From JADJPO01 sp963724535 (lineage in GTDB: Bacteria > Actinomycetota > Actinomycetes > Actinomycetales > Kineosporiaceae), in the NCBI GenBank assembly GCA_963724535.1, contig CAVRVD010000021.1:1-64000 (forward strand): a DNA stretch of 64,000 bases, in the 5' to 3' direction. Every line of letters starts with the position of its first letter. Position 1 is the first letter of the stretch. Below are positions 51,048-60,038 of the stretch, piece by piece. The translations under genes and the position numbers were made by a program. Below the pieces are notes generated by a model that saw only the letters and a program-made list of their open reading frames with translations, did not search any database and was not told where the DNA came from.

Positions 51048-53386
51048 GGGCCTCTGCCTTCCTCCGGCGGTTCGGCTCCGTCGAGCACGAGGACCTCGCC
51101 CGACCCGCCGTCCACGCTCAGCGGGGCGCCGTCGGGCACCCGCAGCACGCCGGGCACAGATGCGACGCAGGGCAGTCCGAGCTCCCTGGCCACGATGGAG
51201 GCGTGCGAGAGCATGCCGCCGGTCTCGGTGACGACAGCGCCCGCGCGCAGGAGCAACGGCGTCCAGGTGACGTCCGCCGCCTCGAGCACCAGGACGTCGT
51301 CCGGCCCGATGTCCGGGGCGTTCGCCAACGACGTGACCACCCGGGCGGGCCCGGTATGCCGGCCCCGGGAGGTCGGAGTCCCGCGCAGCACCCGGGCTCC
51401 CGCCCGGCCCAGCACCGGGACCGGATCGTCCCCGACGATCGTCTCGGGCCAGTCGATCTCGGCCGCCTCCGCCATCTCCCGGCGCCGCTGTGCCGTGAGT
51501 TCGCCGGCCCGCGGGAGCTCGCCGGCCAGCGCCGCGCGAAGCTCGGCGAGGGTGAGCAGGAAGACGTCCTCGGGCCCGGCCAGGAGCCCGCGAGAGGTCA
51601 GGCGCCCGCCGGCCTCGAGGAAGGTCGGCCGGAAGAGCCCGTAGAACCGGGCATAGGCGAAGCCGACGTGTTCGCGCGCCAGCCTCAGCCGGGCCGCCCG
51701 GGACCAGGCTCGCTCGATGCCCGGACGCCGCCAGCGGGGTGTGCGGGCGAGCAGCTCCGCGCGGCGCTCGGCGGCACGTGGTCGGTCCCCGGCGGCACGC
51801 CGGGCGGGGCCGCCCTCCTCGGCGTCGCGCGCCGCGAGGAGGCGGCGTCGGACCGCCTGCTCCTGTTCGGCCCAGGTCGGCCGCGAGCAGTCGTTGGGGC
51901 TGTCCGAGAGGTGGCCGAAGCAGTCGAGGTACCGGGACCAGGCGTCATCGTCGCGGGGGTCGATCCCCGTCAGGACGTGCGCCGGGTCGAGGTCGCGCAC
52001 CCGCGCCAGGTCCTGCCCGGGCTCGATCGTGGTCGGGTCGAGACCTCGGTGCCTGGCAGCCCGCCGCACCCGGGCGGTCGCCACATCGGCCAGGAGCGGG
52101 GTGACGACGTTGAGCCGCGCCAGCGTGCTGAAGACCTCGATGAGCCGGTCGACCCGGGCGAGGAGCTCGACGTCGGACAGCTTGCGCGGGTCCTGGGCCG
52201 CCGCGCGCAGGCGTGCCGCCTCCGCCGTGAGCACCTCCAGGCGGGCGAGGCGCGGCCACTGACGCAGACCGGCGGCCGCCGACAGCAGCCGTGGCGCGCG
52301 GCGCAGCACGGCCCGCGCGGAGGGGCGCATCACCGGCCGGCTCGTCCCCGCGCGCATCTGCTCGAGGGCGTCGGCCGGCAGCCCGAGCGAGGTGAACACG
52401 GACCCGAGGGCACCCATGTCGAAGTAGGCGCGGTACCCGAAGGGCCGCGCGAGGCTTTCCGGGTCGAGCCCCGTGGCCCCGAGGGCCGTGTCGAGCAGAT
52501 CGACCCATACGCCGTTGACGACCGGCACGTTGACCGACCACACCAGCGGAGGGATGAGCCCCGGCAACACGTCCCGGGCGATGCGCGAGGACCAGACCCG
52601 CGCGTCCTGGGTCAGCGCCGTGATCGGACGCCACTGGACGAGCCAGACCTGCCGGCCGTCCCAGACCCACTCGACGTCCGCGGCCGCACCGCTGGAGTCG
52701 GCCACGGCGCGCGCCAGGTCCACGACGTCGCGGACGACGGCGTGCGGCAGCAGGCGCGGGATCGGATCCGGTGGTGTCCCGTGCTGCGCGGGCTCGCCTC
52801 CCGGCGCGCAGGTCCAGCGCTGTGGCGTCGCCCCGAGGCCGACCAGCCGGTCCCCGCGTCCCGAGACCGCCTCGACCACCGCCCGGTTCGCGCCACTGAC
52901 CGGGTCGCGGCTGAAGGCCACCCCGCTGACCGTCGGGGTCACCAGCTGCTGGACGATCACGGACATCCGGATCGCCGCGGGGTCGGCCCCCACCCGTCGG
53001 CAATAGGCCGCCACCTGCGGGGTCCGCGCCGAGGCCGCGACCTGCCGCACCGCAGCAAACACGTCGTCGACCCCGGCGACGTCCAGGACGGTGGCGAACT
53101 GGCCGGCGAAGGACCGGGCGCCGTGGTCCTCGGCGTCCGCCGAGGAGCGCACGACGTATCGTCGCCCGGGCTCCAGGCGGGCGTCGAGTGCGGTGCGCAG
53201 CCGCATCTCGGCGTCCCGCCGTCCGTCGCCGCCGAGCTGCTCGACCTCGGCGAAGGGCGCGACCACGCCGGCCGGCACCGGCCAGCCGCGGTTCGTCGCC
53301 CACCCCAGCCGGGCGGCCTTGGCGCCGACGATCCCGGCGGGCGGCATCGATCGCAGGTCCACCAGGACAGGTCCCACCCTCGTCAC
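51044..53386 (-). CDS. PEP-synthase/rifampin-phosphotransferase-like protein
   Basis: GTG 53386 overlaps the S51 peptidase stop (GTGA). The product has 780 residues. The N-terminal ATP-grasp domain (about 15-290) has G-A-K-A-A-R-L-G, V-R-S-S-A-D-A-E-D and V-E-W-V-W-D. The helical middle (about 300-640) is not that of PEP synthase. The C-terminal swivelling domain has the phospho-His in T-E-T-G-G-M-L-S-H-A-S-I-V-A-R-E-L-G. The same three-part layout occurs in rifampin phosphotransferases and other dikinases that phosphorylate small molecules. Partners are a peptidase and an acyltransferase, so lipid or envelope precursor phosphorylation is possible. Substrate unknown. Confidence 0.8.
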   Translation of the reverse strand: MTRVGPVLVDLRSMPPAGIVGAKAARLGWATNRGWPVPAGVVAPFAEVEQLGGDGRRDAEMRLRTALDARLEPGRRYVVRSSADAEDHGARSFAGQFATVLDVAGVDDVFAAVRQVAASARTPQVAAYCRRVGADPAAIRMSVIVQQLVTPTVSGVAFSRDPVSGANRAVVEAVSGRGDRLVGLGATPQRWTCAPGGEPAQHGTPPDPIPRLLPHAVVRDVVDLARAVADSSGAAADVEWVWDGRQVWLVQWRPITALTQDARVWSSRIARDVLPGLIPPLVWSVNVPVVNGVWVDLLDTALGATGLDPESLARPFGYRAYFDMGALGSVFTSLGLPADALEQMRAGTSRPVMRPSARAVLRRAPRLLSAAAGLRQWPRLARLEVLTAEAARLRAAAQDPRKLSDVELLARVDRLIEVFSTLARLNVVTPLLADVATARVRRAARHRGLDPTTIEPGQDLARVRDLDPAHVLTGIDPRDDDAWSRYLDCFGHLSDSPNDCSRPTWAEQEQAVRRRLLAARDAEEGGPARRAAGDRPRAAERRAELLARTPRWRRPGIERAWSRAARLRLAREHVGFAYARFYGLFRPTFLEAGGRLTSRGLLAGPEDVFLLTLAELRAALAGELPRAGELTAQRRREMAEAAEIDWPETIVGDDPVPVLGRAGARVLRGTPTSRGRHTGPARVVTSLANAPDIGPDDVLVLEAADVTWTPLLLRAGAVVTETGGMLSHASIVARELGLPCVASVPGVLRVPDGAPLSVDGGSGEVLVLDGAEPPEEGRGP

Positions 53387-54186
53387 GGTAGCGGCGCGGG
53401 CCCGGTGCCGCCGCCGACCTGCGGAACAGGAAGCCTGGTCCACTCCCCCGACCCGATTCCGTGTCGTCCGGAGCGGTCCAGAATCCAGACCGAGGACAGA
53501 CCCATCACCTGCCACCGCGATCCGGGGCCGACCGGTTCGCCGTCCGAGCCGTTCTCGGTGCGCCAACCGCCGAGACCGCCGACCAGCGCAGTGTTCTCGT
53601 CGATGCCGACGACCTGGACGCCGTCCGGCGCACCCGCCACGCGGCGCAGGACGAGGTCGGGCAACCGGGCGGCGAAGGCGTCGAAGTGAGGCAGCACCTC
53701 GATGGTCGGGAGCAGGCCCAGTCCGGGGGCGGCGCCGCGCCAGAGGTGTCGCAGGTCGGGGACGGCGGCCGACAGCGCCATCGCCCCGGCGCTGCACCCG
53801 GCGAGCGCGGACCCGCCGCGCCAGGCCTCGACGATGGCGTGCCAGACGGCGCTGTCCCGCAGGGTCTCGGTCAGGTACAACGGGTTTCCGCCGGAGAGGT
53901 AGACCAGCCCGGCGCCGGCGACGAGTGCCGCGTGCGCCGCGTCCATGGCGTCGTCCCGATCCAGGACCGGGACGACGACCTGCTCGACGCCGAGCCGGGC
54001 GGCGGCTGCGGCACCGAGGTCGCGCCAGCGAGCCAGTACCGCGGGCCCCTCCGGCGCCGCCGCGGTGGCCAGCTGCACGAAGCGGGGCGGACGCCCGTCC
54101 AGCAGCGCCCGATCGACGTGCTCGAGCGCCGGCAGGTACTCCCCGGAGCCGACCAGGGCGACAGGGCCGGCCAGCGCTGTCGTCAT
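53383..54186 (-). CDS. peptidase S51 (cyanophycinase/dipeptidase E-like)
   Basis: ATG 54186 gives 267 residues; the frame is open further up without a good site. A-L-V-G-S-G-E-Y opens the fold, Y-L-S-G-G-N-P-L-Y-L is the S51 loop, and A-G-C-S-A-G-A-M-A-L has the catalytic Ser near residue 131. L-G-L-L-P-T-I-E-V-L-P-H-F-D is also conserved. It is a serine peptidase or amidase acting in the cytoplasm (no signal peptide). It is the first gene of three that overlap by four bases each. Confidence 0.85.
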   Translation of the reverse strand: MTTALAGPVALVGSGEYLPALEHVDRALLDGRPPRFVQLATAAAPEGPAVLARWRDLGAAAAARLGVEQVVVPVLDRDDAMDAAHAALVAGAGLVYLSGGNPLYLTETLRDSAVWHAIVEAWRGGSALAGCSAGAMALSAAVPDLRHLWRGAAPGLGLLPTIEVLPHFDAFAARLPDLVLRRVAGAPDGVQVVGIDENTALVGGLGGWRTENGSDGEPVGPGSRWQVMGLSSVWILDRSGRHGIGSGEWTRLPVPQVGGGTGPAPLP

Positions 54187-54340
54187 CGGGTCAGGGTAGG
54201 GCGCTCCGGACGGCGTCACGGCACTGCGATTCACCGAACCCGGGTCCGTGAGTCACACTGTCTGCAGGCGGGGGCTCCTCCGGACCCCCGCGACGCATGT
54301 CCAAGTGGTCGCCACCGCCACCTGACCGGTTCGAGGTTGT

Positions 54341-55213
54341 ATGCAGTTCTGGCGCGCGCTGGTGGCGTCCCGATGGTTTCGTGTGCTGACGGTGGTCGTG
54401 GCGATCGCCATCCCGATCGTCACCCTGCCCAGCCTTCCCCGGCTCGAGCTGTGGCCGGCACTGCTCGCCCTGGTTCCCTGGACCATCGGCAAGTACGTGC
54501 TGTGTCCGCTGCGCTGGCATGGCCTGTCCGAGAGCGGCCGCACCCGCCGCTGGCACCTGGCGGCCTACGCCGAGTCGGAGCTGATCGGTCAGCTCACTCC
54601 CGGCCACGTGGGCGCCGACGTGTGGCGGATCAAGCGCCTGCACGGCGTCGGCATGGCCCGCGGTTCGGCCGCAGCCGAAGTCGCGCTGGACCGGCTGGTC
54701 GGGGCGATCGGCCTGGCCACCTTCGTCGGGCTCGCCGGTGCGGCGCTGCCGGTGCGTCAGCTGCTCGCCGTCCTGGCTCTGTCCCTGGTGCTGGTGGTCG
54801 CGGTGCTCGTGGTTCGCCGGCTGCGCCCGGAGTGGATCCCGCGCCGGGAGTGGCCCTCACCGCGTCGCCTGGCCAGGGGTCTCGCACTCTCGATGGGCTA
54901 CCAGGCCTCGATCGTGATCCTGTTGCTCGGCGCCCTGCTGGCCACCGGGCACGCTCCCCCACCTCTTGTCGTCGCCGGCGCCTTCGGCGCCAGCCAGTTG
55001 GCCGGGGTGGTTCCCGGTCCGAGCGGGGTCAGCCCGCGCGACGGCGCCCTGGTGCTCGCTCTGGTCGCCTTCGGGGTCCCCTGGGCCTCCGCCGTCGGTG
55101 CGGTGCTGCTCAAGGCGCTACTGGCCTGGGCACCGGCGCTGCTCCTGGGCGGCGGGTGCCTCCTGGTGGCCCGCCGCGCGGCCCGACCGGTGCCCGCCAC
55201 CGCGCTGCTCTGA
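54341..55213 (+). CDS. flippase-like integral membrane protein (LPG synthase TM-like)
   Basis: The product has 290 residues with about seven or eight hydrophobic helices. K-Y-V-L-C-P-L-R-W-H-G-L-S, A-E-S-E-L-I-G-Q-L-T-P-G-H-V-G-A-D-V-W-R and A-L-D-R-L-V-G resemble UPF0104/AglD-type proteins, which move or hold lipids across the membrane. A later V-V-P-G-P-S-G-V-S-P-R-D-G motif is typical too. It starts a run with PAP2 and GDPD genes, suggesting a lipid role. Confidence 0.82.
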   Translation: MQFWRALVASRWFRVLTVVVAIAIPIVTLPSLPRLELWPALLALVPWTIGKYVLCPLRWHGLSESGRTRRWHLAAYAESELIGQLTPGHVGADVWRIKRLHGVGMARGSAAAEVALDRLVGAIGLATFVGLAGAALPVRQLLAVLALSLVLVVAVLVVRRLRPEWIPRREWPSPRRLARGLALSMGYQASIVILLLGALLATGHAPPPLVVAGAFGASQLAGVVPGPSGVSPRDGALVLALVAFGVPWASAVGAVLLKALLAWAPALLLGGGCLLVARRAARPVPATALL

Positions 55214-55309
55214 GCCGCCCGTGACTGCGACCGGCGGTCTCTGAGGCCTTTTGGGCGGTTCTGCACCGCTCCGAAAGGAGCGAGAATGGCCGGAGGGGAG
55301 TGATGTGCC

Positions 55310-56122
55310 ATGCTCTCGGACCGCCTCGACACGGTGCGATCGCATCAGCACACCCTCTCGTGGATCGCCGGCCAGGTCGCCCTGGTGACGGCGAGTATCG
55401 GTTTCTACTTCGGTGTTCGGGGTCTGACAGAGGGATCCCCCGACCTGGCGCTGGCCAATTCCCATCAGGTGCTGGCGCTTGAGCAGGCCCTCGGTCTGGA
55501 CATCGAGCAACAGGGCCAACAGCTCGTTTTGACCTGGGCCGAGCCACTCATCGCCCCCGCGAACTGGGTCTACATGTACGGTCACTGGCCGGTGATCATC
55601 GTGACGATGGTCTGGCTGGCGCTGCAGCACCGGGCGGTCTACCGCCGGCTCCGGGACGCGATGCTGATCTCCGGGCTGGTCGGGCTGGTGATCTTCGCGA
55701 CCTACCCGGTCTCGCCACCCCGGCTCGCGCAGGTCGGACTGGTGGACACGATCACGCAGGACTCGCGGGCCTACCGGATCCTGCAACCGCCGGCGTTCGT
55801 GAACCAGTACGCCGCGATGCCCAGCCTGCACGCGGGATGGGACCTGTTGGTGGGGTTGGCGATCGCGGCGGCGAGCACCCACGCCTGGTTGCGCTGGGCG
55901 GGTCGGTCACTGCCGCTGCTGATGGCGGTCGCTGTGGTGCTGACCGGCAACCACTACGTGTTGGACGTCGTCGCCGGACTCGCGCTGGCGCTGCTCGGAC
56001 TGCTCGCCGCCACGGTCATCGACCGGCGCCGCGCCGTCCGGGCGCTGCTGGTCGACGAACACCCTGCCGCGCCTGCGGTCGAGCACCCGGGGCAGGCCAG
56101 TGTCGCCGGGACCGCGCGGTGA
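55310..56122 (+). CDS. PAP2-superfamily membrane phosphatase (AUR1-like)
   Basis: ATG 55310 gives 270 residues with about six hydrophobic helices. N-Q-Y-A-A-M-P-S-L-H-A-G-W-D and G-N-H-Y-V-L-D-V-V-A-G-L-A are the two late catalytic motifs (P-S-x-H and H-x3-D). Y-P-V-S-P-P-R-L precedes them, as in inositolphosphoceramide-synthase-like PAP2 proteins. It probably transfers or removes a lipid phosphate at the outer membrane face. Its stop overlaps the GDPD gene. Confidence 0.88.
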   Translation: MLSDRLDTVRSHQHTLSWIAGQVALVTASIGFYFGVRGLTEGSPDLALANSHQVLALEQALGLDIEQQGQQLVLTWAEPLIAPANWVYMYGHWPVIIVTMVWLALQHRAVYRRLRDAMLISGLVGLVIFATYPVSPPRLAQVGLVDTITQDSRAYRILQPPAFVNQYAAMPSLHAGWDLLVGLAIAAASTHAWLRWAGRSLPLLMAVAVVLTGNHYVLDVVAGLALALLGLLAATVIDRRRAVRALLVDEHPAAPAVEHPGQASVAGTAR

Positions 56123-56808
56123 CCCTGCTGGCCGTGGCCCACCGGGCCGGCAACTCACCGGCGGCGACCCGAGCGGCGATGGTCCTCGGCGTCGACGTCA
56201 TCGAGGCGGACGTGCACGCCCACCGGGGTCGCCTCGAGGTGCGACATCTCAAAACGATGGGACCGCTGCCGTGGCTGTGGGACCGGTGGGAGCTGCAGCC
56301 GGCGTCGCTGCCTCGGCTGGCTCTGTCCGAGCTGTTGGCCGCGGCCCAGGAGCACGCGGTCTTCATGCTCGATCTCAAGGGACGGCGTGGCGAGGTGGGC
56401 GAGCACGTCGCCCGGCAGCTGCACGCGCACGCCCCGAACCGCCAGGTGATCGTCTGCTCGCGGTACTGGCCGGCACTGCGCCCGTTCGAGGCGGTCCCCT
56501 GGGTGCGCACCGTGATGTCGGCCCGCAACCGCGGCGAGCTCGCCCTGCTGATCAGACGGCTGCCGGCAGGCCCACCCCGGTACGGCGTCAGCGTGCACCG
56601 CTCGCTGCTCAGCCCGGAGGTCGTGGGAGCGCTCCACCACCACGTCGAGGTGGTCCTCACCTGGCCGGTCAACGATCCCCGGACGCTGGCCCAGGTGGCC
56701 CGGTGGCAGGGGTCCGGGGCGGTGGGTGTGATCAGTGACGACCTCGCGGTGCTGCGCCAGGTCCTGCGAGCACGCCCGCAGCCACCAGGAGGACCCGCGT
56801 CGCAGTGA
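56119..56808 (+). CDS. glycerophosphodiester phosphodiesterase family protein
   Basis: GTG 56119 overlaps the PAP2 stop (GTGA). The product has 229 residues. A-V-A-H-R-A-G-N-S-P-A-A-T-R and V-D-V-I-E-A-D-V are the GDPD catalytic motifs (HR, E-x-D). The expected second H-D is V-R-H-L-K here, so activity may be altered. F-M-L-D-L-K-G-R and V-I-S-D-D-L-A-V-L follow the TIM-barrel pattern. It would hydrolyse glycerophosphodiesters; no signal peptide. Confidence 0.85.
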   Translation: MTLLAVAHRAGNSPAATRAAMVLGVDVIEADVHAHRGRLEVRHLKTMGPLPWLWDRWELQPASLPRLALSELLAAAQEHAVFMLDLKGRRGEVGEHVARQLHAHAPNRQVIVCSRYWPALRPFEAVPWVRTVMSARNRGELALLIRRLPAGPPRYGVSVHRSLLSPEVVGALHHHVEVVLTWPVNDPRTLAQVARWQGSGAVGVISDDLAVLRQVLRARPQPPGGPASQ

Positions 56809-56815
56809 CGTCCGG

Positions 56816-58549
56816 TCAGACCTGCCGCACGTACTCACCAGGGGCGGCCCCGAGCTGCGGCAATCCGGCCTCGGGGGCTCCCGTCGACGGCGGCGCCACC
56901 CGTGGACCGGACCGGTCGGCCAGCCACTGCTGCCAGGCCGGCCACCAGGAGCCCTGCTGGACCGGGGTCGAGGCCGTCCACACCTCGGGCGCGACGTACC
57001 GCTCGCCCTCTATGTGGGTGGCGATCTGGTAGGTGCGGTGGCCGCGACCGACGGGTGGGCTCACGATTCCCACGTTGTGGCCCCCGCTGGCCAGCGCGAA
57101 CGTCACCTCGGTGTCGGCGAGGTTGTGGATCTTGTAGACCGAGTGCCAGGGTGCGACGTGGTCGCGGACCGTGCCCACGGCGAAGATCGGTGCCCGGATG
57201 TCCGACAGGGAGACCGGTCTGCCGTCGGCGACGTGCCGGCCCTGCGCGAGGTCGTTGTGCAGGAACAGTCCTCGCAGGTACTCGGAGTGCATCCGGAAGG
57301 GCAGCCGGGTGGTGTCGGCGTTCCACGCCATCAGGTCGCTCATCGGCTCCCGCTCGCCGAGCAGGTACTGGCGCACCATCCGGGACCAGACCAGGTCGTT
57401 GGAGCGCAGCATCTGGAAGGCGCCCGCCATCTGCTGGCCCGGCAGGTAGCCCTGCTCCCACATGTAGTCCTCGAGGAAGCTCACCTGATCCTCGTCGATG
57501 AAGAGCATCAGCTCGCCCGGCTCGGTGAAGTCGGTCTGGGCCGCGAACATGGTCACCCCCGCCAACGGATCGGTCTCCGGGCGGCGCGCCAGCACGGCGG
57601 CGTGGATTGCGAGCAGGGTGCCACCGAGGCAGTACCCGGCGGCGTGCACTCGACGGTCGGGCACGATGGTCCTGACCGCATCAAGGGCTGCCTGCACGCC
57701 GAGCAGGCGGTAGTCCTCCATGCCCAGGTCGCGATCGGCCGCCGTGGGGTTGTGCCAGGACATGACGAAGACCGTGTGGCCGGCCTCGACGAGGTAACGC
57801 ACCAGCGAGTTGTGCGCGGAGAGATCGAGGATGTAGTACTTCATGATCCACGCCGGCACGATCAGGATCGGCTCGGCGTACACCGTGGGCGTGGTGGGCG
57901 AGTACTGGATCAGCTCGATCAACCGGTTGCGGTAGACCACCGCGCCGGGAGTGGCCGCGACGGCGGTGCCGATCGGGTACTCCTCGGCACCCACGGGGGG
58001 TCGGTCGGTGACCGACCGGCTCACGTCCTCGACAAGGTTGCCGGCCCCGCGCACCAGGTTGGCTCCCCCCTCGCGCATGGTGGCCTCGAGTACCTCGGGA
58101 TTGGCCCAGGGGATGTTCGAGGGGGCGTACACGTCCAGCAGCTGCCGGGCCCAGAAGGCGACTGCCGCCTCGTGATGTCGAGTGACTCCCCCGACACCGG
58201 TGGTGGCGTTGTGCCACCACTGCTGGAGCAGCAGGAAGGCCTGGTAGTTCACCACATGGGGCCACCCCTGCCAGCTCGCGTGCTTGAAGCGGCGGTCGCC
58301 GGGGAGGGGTTCGATGCAGGGCGGGGTGCTGGGATCGACGGACCGGCCGGCGGCGTAGCCGAGCAGGCGCTGGGTCTTGCGCAAGGCCTTGTCGGCCAAC
58401 TCGACCTGCTTGCCCGGCGAGTTGGACAGGTGCACCATCCAGTCGAGATACGCAAGCATCGGCGTTGTCGGTGACTGGCCGGAGGTGACCTTGCCCTGCC
58501 AGCCGTGCACCATCCGATCGACCTGATTGACGGCACTGGTCCGAGCCAC
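56816..58549 (-). CDS. phaC: poly(3-hydroxyalkanoate) synthase
   Basis: GTG 58549 (GGAGG 14 bases upstream) gives 577 residues, class I/II length. The lipase-like box is G-Y-C-L-G-G-T near 303, with the catalytic Cys. The Asp lies in V-R-D-H-V-A-P-W near 457 and the His in A-S-G-G-H-N-V-G-I-V near 487. The N-terminal domain has H-P-type W-W-H-N-A-T and H-H-E-A-A-V-A-F-W-A-R-Q-L-L-D. It polymerises hydroxyacyl-CoA into storage granules. No phaA/phaB is adjacent; the acyl-CoA ligase at 60 kb may supply substrate. Confidence 0.92.
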   Translation of the reverse strand: MARTSAVNQVDRMVHGWQGKVTSGQSPTTPMLAYLDWMVHLSNSPGKQVELADKALRKTQRLLGYAAGRSVDPSTPPCIEPLPGDRRFKHASWQGWPHVVNYQAFLLLQQWWHNATTGVGGVTRHHEAAVAFWARQLLDVYAPSNIPWANPEVLEATMREGGANLVRGAGNLVEDVSRSVTDRPPVGAEEYPIGTAVAATPGAVVYRNRLIELIQYSPTTPTVYAEPILIVPAWIMKYYILDLSAHNSLVRYLVEAGHTVFVMSWHNPTAADRDLGMEDYRLLGVQAALDAVRTIVPDRRVHAAGYCLGGTLLAIHAAVLARRPETDPLAGVTMFAAQTDFTEPGELMLFIDEDQVSFLEDYMWEQGYLPGQQMAGAFQMLRSNDLVWSRMVRQYLLGEREPMSDLMAWNADTTRLPFRMHSEYLRGLFLHNDLAQGRHVADGRPVSLSDIRAPIFAVGTVRDHVAPWHSVYKIHNLADTEVTFALASGGHNVGIVSPPVGRGHRTYQIATHIEGERYVAPEVWTASTPVQQGSWWPAWQQWLADRSGPRVAPPSTGAPEAGLPQLGAAPGEYVRQV

Positions 58550-58699
58550 GATGACATCGTCCTCCCCGTCGCCGGCACCGGGCTGGGCCCAACGGCCTCG
58601 GAGGTGGTGGGGGCGAACACATCCGCGCCCGGGGCGAAGCTCAGCGCCGGCACGTCAAGAGGCCCGCGACACGCGGGGCCACGCCAATGCCCGGCGTCC

Positions 58700-59999
58700 G
58701 GGTTGGTGGAAGACTCCGGTCGTTTCCCCCAGATCACCCTGAACCGGCCGAAGCTTGCCTGGCACTCCTGCGGGCCGGGCCTGGAGCCGTTCCTCTGCGC
58801 GACGGCAGAGGTGCCCAGCGACTACGACAACCCGAACGGCCCGAAGACCCGGCTCGCGCTGACGAAGCTGCCCGCCAGCGGCGATCCCCGAGATCGTCTG
58901 GGCACGTTGTTCACCAACCCCGGCGGCCCGGGCGGATCGGGAGTGGACTTCGTCCAGGGTGGCGCACCCTTCATCTACGCGCCGCAGGTGCTTGCCCGCT
59001 ACGACGTGCTCGGCTTCGACCCCCGCGGTGTCGCCCGGTCGGACCCAGCCACCTGCTTCCGCACCCAGTCGCAGGAGGAGTCATCCCCGCTGCTTCAGGT
59101 GCCGTACCCGCTGCCCGGCCCGGAAGAGGCGCGCTACACGCGGGACGCTCTACGCCTCGCGGCACGCTGCCAGGCGACGTCCCCGCGCCGCTTCAGGACC
59201 GCCTCCACCGCCAATGTGGCCCGGGACATGGACCTGCTGCGCCAGGCGGTGGGTGACCAGCGGCTCGCCTACGCCGGGTACAGCTACGGCACCTACCTCG
59301 GTGCGACCTACGCACGGCTGTTCCCCGGCCGGGTGGGCCGGTTCGTGCTCGACGGCACGGTCGACCCCATCGCCTGGAGCGCAACCGGCTCCGGTGACGC
59401 CGCGCCCACCACACCCCTGGGGATCCGGGTACGTCAGGGCATCGGGGCCCACGAGACCTTCGGTGAGTTCGCCCGGCTCTGCCGCGCCGGCGGACCGGAC
59501 ACCTGCTCGCTGGCCGCCCTGGGCGATGTCGCTTGCCAGCGTGATGGGACCACCGTGCTGCCAGGGGGATGGGACCACCTGGGGGTGTCAGCGAGCATCG
59601 CGTGCTCGATTCTGGTCGTCAACGGCGGCTCGTGTGGTGGGTCGGTGGCGTTGCCGGTAGGAGGGCCCTTCGATGATCAGGGGGCCCTGGGTGCAGCAGA
59701 CCCGAGCGCCGGTCCTGGTCATCGGGACTCGGTTCGACCCGGCGACCCCGTACCGCCAGACCAGGCCGTACGCCGACCTCTTCCCCGCCGCCAGCATGCT
59801 CACCCTGGACGGATGGGGCCACACCGCGATCGGCAAGAGCACCTGCGCCGACGCAGCCGTGGCCGCGTATCTCGTCGACGGGACGCCACCGCGCGACGGG
59901 ACCGTCTGCGCTCCCGACACCGTTCCCTTCACCGCGCCCGCCTCCGCCCGCAGAGCGGCCCCGCGCCCGGACGTGCCACCCGGGCTGCCGCTGTGGTGA
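58700..59999 (+). pseudogene. TAP-like alpha/beta hydrolase (tripeptidyl aminopeptidase type), broken
   Basis: The family starts at about 58740 (L-A-W-H-S-C-G-P-G-L-E-P-F-L-C-A-T-A-E-V-P) with no signal peptide in frame. The nucleophile G-Y-S-Y-G-T-Y-L-G-A lies near 59275. After C-S-L-A-A-L-G-D-V (about 59527) most of the cap/TAP region is missing or scrambled, and at about 59655 the frame changes. The last part (L-V-I-G-T-R-F-D-P-A-T-P-Y and D-G-W-G-H-T-A-I-G-K-S) holds the catalytic Asp and His, to TGA 59999. Truncated start, internal deletion and frameshift together mark it as a pseudogene. Confidence 0.75.
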
Positions 60000-60038
60000 G
60001 CCCGGCCAGAAGTATCCTGACGCCGCTGGCCACGGCCA

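Noticed and set aside
51023..53689. 888-codon plus-strand open frame
   Set aside because: Antisense to the PEP-synthase-like gene; composition is Arg/Pro/Gly-rich with no domain, a normal shadow of high-GC coding sequence.
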